64,000 bases of DNA from Novosphingobium sp. (GTDB lineage: Bacteria; Pseudomonadota; Alphaproteobacteria; Sphingomonadales; Sphingomonadaceae). The translations under genes and the position numbers were made by a program. Within the stretch, counting starts at the first letter, position 1. Each line of letters starts with the position of its first letter. Under the pieces are notes generated by a model, which was not told the origin of the DNA, did not search any database, and saw only the letters and a list, made by a program, of their open reading frames with translations. The stretch spans positions 1 to 64,000 of the forward strand of contig JADLHU010000162.1 in the NCBI GenBank assembly GCA_020848655.1. Reading direction: 5' to 3'. Shown piece by piece: positions 60,933 through 64,000 of this stretch.

Positions 60933-62361
60933 CGATCGCTTCCGCGTCCAGCACGGAAACCGGCGTGCCCGCCGTGCGGTGCCACAGGCGGCGCAGCAGG
61001 TTGGCGGCGGCATCCAGCCGATAAGCGGCGCTGCCGCGCAAATCGCTGAGCGGGGCATAGTCGGCGGCCAGCGCGGCTGCGGCGCGCTCGATCGTTTCGG
61101 CGGTGAAGGGCGCGCCGGTCAGCGCCGCCTCGCAGGCGGGTGCGCGGCGCGGGGTGGCGGCCATGCCGCCAAAGGCAATCCGCGCGGCCGCGATGGTCCC
61201 TTCGCGCAGGGTCAAGCGGAATGCGCCGCACAGCGCGGAAATGTCGCTGTCGAACCGCTTGGACAGCTTGGCGATGTGGATCACATCGTCGGCGGCCGGG
61301 CGCGGCACGAACACGCTTTCCACGAATTCGCCGGCGCGGCGATCCTGCTTGCCGTAATCGAGGAAATAGGCTTCCAGCGGCAGGGTTCGCTGGCCCTCGG
61401 GGCCACGAAGCGTCAGTTCCGCCCCCAGCGCGATCAGCGCGGGCGGACCATCTCCGATGGGCGATCCGTTGGCGATGTTGCCGCCCACGGTGCCGGCGTT
61501 GCGAACCTGCAATCCGCCGATGCGCCGCACCAGTTCGCCCAGATCGGGATGCAGGCGGGCCAGCGGCGCATGGGCATCGGCATAACGCGCCGCCGCGCCC
61601 AGGTGCACCCCCTCGGCACTTTCGGCGATCCGGGTCAGTTCGGGAACGTCGGCCACGAACACCAGCTTGTCGATGCCGCGCAGGCCCTTGGTGACCCATA
61701 GCCCGACATCGGTGGCCCCGGCCACCAGCCGCGCATCGGGGTGCGCGGCCATCACGTCGCACAGTTCGGACAGCGCGCGCGGGGCGAACCACAGCCGCTC
61801 GCCGAACTGCCCGGCAAGGCCGCGTGTCGGCCGGATCGCTCGCAAGGCCGCGACCAGCGCCGGGTCCGGCCGCGGGGGGCCTGGCGGATGGGCCTCGCCC
61901 GCCGCCAGGATCGGGCCATAGCCGGTGCAGCGGCACAAGTTGCCCGCGATCACATCGGCCAGCGGCAGCTCGCGGCCCACCGCGCCGATGCCGCGCCCGT
62001 GCAGTGACATGACGAAGCCCGGCGTGCAGAAGCCGCATTGCGACGCCCCGTTCGCGGCCATCGTCGCCTGTAGCGGCGTGGGCGTGCCGCTGCGGGACAG
62101 GCTTTCCACGGTCATCAGCGCGCGGCCGTGCAGCATCGGCAGGAACTGGATGCAGGCGTTGACCGCGCGCCATGCCACGCCATCGCCGGCCAGTTCGCCC
62201 ACCAGCACGGTGCAGGCGCCGCAATCGCCCTCGGCGCAGCCTTCCTTTGTGCCGGTGCGGCCAAGGCGCGTGCGCAAGTGATCGAGCAGCGTACCCGTGG
62301 GATCGGCATCGGCGATCTCGATCACCGCGCCGTCGAGCAGGAAGCGGACAGGATCTGTCAT
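60925..62361 (-). CDS. xdhA: Xanthine dehydrogenase, Fe-S/FAD subunit
   Basis: 478 residues. The first [2Fe-2S] cluster is Cys42, Cys47, Cys50 and Cys70 (EGCAEGDCGAC), the second Cys109, Cys112, Cys143 and Cys145 (QCGFCTPGF, NLCRCTGYGP). From about residue 180 it has a FAD-binding part with LVAGATDVGLWV and GGNIANGSPIGD. It passes electrons to NAD+. Start ATG 62361; the HIU hydrolase gene stop is 1 bp away. The overlapping gene order is typical for one transcript. Confidence 0.95.
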   Translation of the reverse strand: MTDPVRFLLDGAVIEIADADPTGTLLDHLRTRLGRTGTKEGCAEGDCGACTVLVGELAGDGVAWRAVNACIQFLPMLHGRALMTVESLSRSGTPTPLQATMAANGASQCGFCTPGFVMSLHGRGIGAVGRELPLADVIAGNLCRCTGYGPILAAGEAHPPGPPRPDPALVAALRAIRPTRGLAGQFGERLWFAPRALSELCDVMAAHPDARLVAGATDVGLWVTKGLRGIDKLVFVADVPELTRIAESAEGVHLGAAARYADAHAPLARLHPDLGELVRRIGGLQVRNAGTVGGNIANGSPIGDGPPALIALGAELTLRGPEGQRTLPLEAYFLDYGKQDRRAGEFVESVFVPRPAADDVIHIAKLSKRFDSDISALCGAFRLTLREGTIAAARIAFGGMAATPRRAPACEAALTGAPFTAETIERAAAALAADYAPLSDLRGSAAYRLDAAANLLRRLWHRTAGTPVSVLDAEAIDG

Positions 62362-62362
62362 C

Positions 62363-62692
62363 TCAGCTTCCCCGATAGGTCGAATAGGAAAAGGGCGAGA
62401 CGAGCAGCGGCACGTGATAGTGCGCATCGGCCTCGGCCACGCCGAAATCGATGCCGATCACGTCAAGGAAGGGCGGCTCGGGCAGCACCACGCCGCGCGC
62501 GCGAAACCAGGCGGCTATGGAAAATTCCAGCCGATAGGCGCCTGGGGCGATCGCGGGCAGATCGCGGCAGCGGCCATCGGCATCGGTCCGGCCGGCGAAT
62601 AGCACCGCGCCATCTGACAGCAGCCGCACCGCCACCCCGGCGGCGGGGCAGCCGTGCATGGTATCGAGAACGTGCGTGGAAAGGCTGGTCAT
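62363..62692 (-). CDS. uraH: 5-hydroxyisourate hydrolase
   Basis: A 109-residue transthyretin-like enzyme that hydrolyses 5-hydroxyisourate to OHCU. The active-site residues are His7 (LSTHVLD), Arg41 (DADGR), His93 (HYHVPLL) and the C-terminal YRGS signature. It is of standard length. It is embedded between the flavoprotein gene (4-bp overlap) and xdhA (1 bp), which places it in urate breakdown. No OHCU decarboxylase gene is in the window. Confidence 0.94.
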   Translation of the reverse strand: MTSLSTHVLDTMHGCPAAGVAVRLLSDGAVLFAGRTDADGRCRDLPAIAPGAYRLEFSIAAWFRARGVVLPEPPFLDVIGIDFGVAEADAHYHVPLLVSPFSYSTYRGS

Positions 62693-64000
62693 GCCGCCGC
62701 ATTCTCCTCTCGCGGTGGCCATTCGCCAAGGAATTCCGGCTCGTCATAGGCGATCAGATCGGCGACCAGCACGTCGCGATCATCGAGGAACAACTGGTCG
62801 GCCACGCCCCGCACTAGTCGGGGCAGCGCGTTCTTCAGGCCTGACAGCGCCGATGCCGAAAGCCCCAGGCTGATCAGCGCCGAATAGTTGAACGCGAACA
62901 ATCCGTGCAGCGCGGCGGCATCGGCCGGATCGCGCGGCAGCAGTTCGAAGCCGGGACCGAGATAGGGATGCGCGTCGATCAGCGCATTGGCCTGTCCGGC
63001 GGGCGGTGCATGGCGATCGGCCCAGCGCGCGATGCGATCCGCCACCAGCCGCAGTTCGGGGCGCAGGCCGGGATCGCTGACCAGCCCGGTCGACAGCACC
63101 AGGAAATCGAAGCGGTGCGGGCCTTGCGGTGTCGTCACCACCGCGCCGTCCCCATCGGGCGAAACCGAAAGCCATGGCGCGCCCAGATGCAGCGCGAAGC
63201 CCGGCCAGGCCGCCGCGCGCGCGAAGGTGTCGTTCGTGGGCGGCTGGTTGTGCCCCAGGAACGCGGCCATGACCGCATACTTGGTAGCATCGTCGAGCGC
63301 GGGATAGCGGCCGGTGAAGCCCACGCGCTCCATGAAGCGGATCGGATTGATGCGCGGCAGCGCCTTGCGTCGCAGGAACACATGGACTTCGGCCACGCCG
63401 GCGCCGAGCGCGCAGTTGGCATTGTCGAACGCCGAAGCGCCGCCGCCCAGCATGCCGATGCGCTTGCCGGCCAGCGCGGCATAGTCGATCGCCTCGCTGG
63501 TGTGGGCATAGCGCGTGCGCGGCAGGGCCTTGGCGATCATCGGCGGCACGTGCCATTCGCCGCCGCCCTGGATACCGGTGGCCAGCACCACCTTGCGCGC
63601 CAGCAGTGTTTCGCCGCCAGCCAGGTGCAGGCGATGCAGGCCATTGTCCAGCGGCTCTATCAGGTCCAGCCTGGCCTCGTTGCGCACCGGCAGGGCCAGC
63701 ACGCGGCGATACCAGCGCAAATAGTCCATCCAGTCGCCGCGCAGGATCTTGTCCACCGCATCCCAGCTATCCGGCCCGTGCTGCGCCTCCCACCAGGCGC
63801 GATAGGTCAGCGCGGGCAGGCCGAAATCGATGGGGGTCAGGTCCTTGGGCGTGCGCAGCGTGATCATCCGCGCATAGGTTTCCCACGGACCTTCGTAGCC
63901 GGCCGGATTCTCGTCGATGATCAGGATGTTGGACACGCGTTCGCGCAGCAGGCCGAAGGCGGTGGCCAGCCCGCTCTGCCCGCCGCCGACGATGACGACA
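62689..64000 (-). CDS. FAD-dependent oxidoreductase, possible urate hydroxylase (5' end beyond window)
   Basis: At least 437 codons. The frame runs off the window at 64000 and the FAD motif VVIVGGGQSGLATAFG lies in the last 60 bases, so only a few N-terminal residues are missing. A second Rossmann motif IGMLGGGASAFDNA lies mid-protein. The stop overlaps the uraH start by 4 bp. Position before uraH and xdhAB suggests the step urate to 5-hydroxyisourate, as done by HpyO-type flavoproteins. That assignment is an inference from context. Confidence 0.8.
   Translation of the reverse strand, partial: VVIVGGGQSGLATAFGLLRERVSNILIIDENPAGYEGPWETYARMITLRTPKDLTPIDFGLPALTYRAWWEAQHGPDSWDAVDKILRGDWMDYLRWYRRVLALPVRNEARLDLIEPLDNGLHRLHLAGGETLLARKVVLATGIQGGGEWHVPPMIAKALPRTRYAHTSEAIDYAALAGKRIGMLGGGASAFDNANCALGAGVAEVHVFLRRKALPRINPIRFMERVGFTGRYPALDDATKYAVMAAFLGHNQPPTNDTFARAAAWPGFALHLGAPWLSVSPDGDGAVVTTPQGPHRFDFLVLSTGLVSDPGLRPELRLVADRIARWADRHAPPAGQANALIDAHPYLGPGFELLPRDPADAAALHGLFAFNYSALISLGLSASALSGLKNALPRLVRGVADQLFLDDRDVLVADLIAYDEPEFLGEWPPREENAAA

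Overview
The window is high-GC, gene-dense DNA typical of an alphaproteobacterium of the order Sphingomonadales (Novosphingobium/Sphingobium-like). Supporting signs are a SUF-only iron-sulfur operon with an Rrf2-type regulator, three large TonB-dependent receptors beside catabolic genes, an MmcB-like repair nuclease, and a palindromic intergenic repeat of the sphingomonad type. This placement is an inference from gene content; no rRNA gene is present.

Region by region. (1) 1-11435, core genes, nearly all on the minus strand: a LytTR response regulator (cut by the window edge) with its LytS-type kinase, a DsbA-like thiol oxidoreductase, an M48 metalloprotease with TPRs, a PAS protein, an MFS exporter, a DUF2141 protein with a membrane hydroxylase, an RhlE-type DEAD-box helicase and an MmcB-like nuclease. 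(2) 11577-17981, a 6.3 kb integrative element in the 3' end of tRNA-Arg(CCG). It is bounded by a 48-bp perfect direct repeat and carries a tyrosine integrase, an AlpA-like regulator, a primase/Toprim set that looks truncated, the remnant of a second integrase, and a small-protein/retropepsin pair. (3) 18146-24298, a complete SUF operon (sufR-sufB-DUF559-sufC-sufD-sufS-sufT-sufA), preceded by a candidate structured small RNA. (4) 24694-29417, pyrD, a lipoprotein gamma-glutamyltransferase and a long-chain acyl-CoA synthetase.

(5) 29442-52675, an aromatic-catabolism region. A catechol ortho-cleavage operon (catB-catC-catA-pcaD) is followed by three Rieske oxygenase alpha-subunit genes. Each alpha gene is paired with a paralogous ~120-residue companion protein of unknown function, and two are also paired with an NTF2/SnoaL-like protein. 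A Rieske ferredoxin, a broken ferredoxin-reductase fragment, two TonB receptors, an SDR dehydrogenase, a flavin monooxygenase, an amidase, two AraC regulators and a BenM/CatM-like LysR regulator complete it. Two perfect ATAC-N7-GTAT boxes, the recognition pattern of BenM/CatM, sit before catB and before the third Rieske unit. This suggests that muconate or a similar effector coordinates both ring hydroxylation and ring cleavage.

(6) 53121-64000, a purine-salvage and urate region. It holds a secreted nucleoside-hydrolase-like protein, a TonB receptor, a divergent LysR regulator, and a tightly overlapping operon for a flavoprotein (possible urate hydroxylase, cut by the window edge), HIU hydrolase and xanthine dehydrogenase XdhA-XdhB-XdhC. 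A plausible flow is uptake, base release, hypoxanthine/xanthine to urate, then 5-hydroxyisourate and its hydrolysis.
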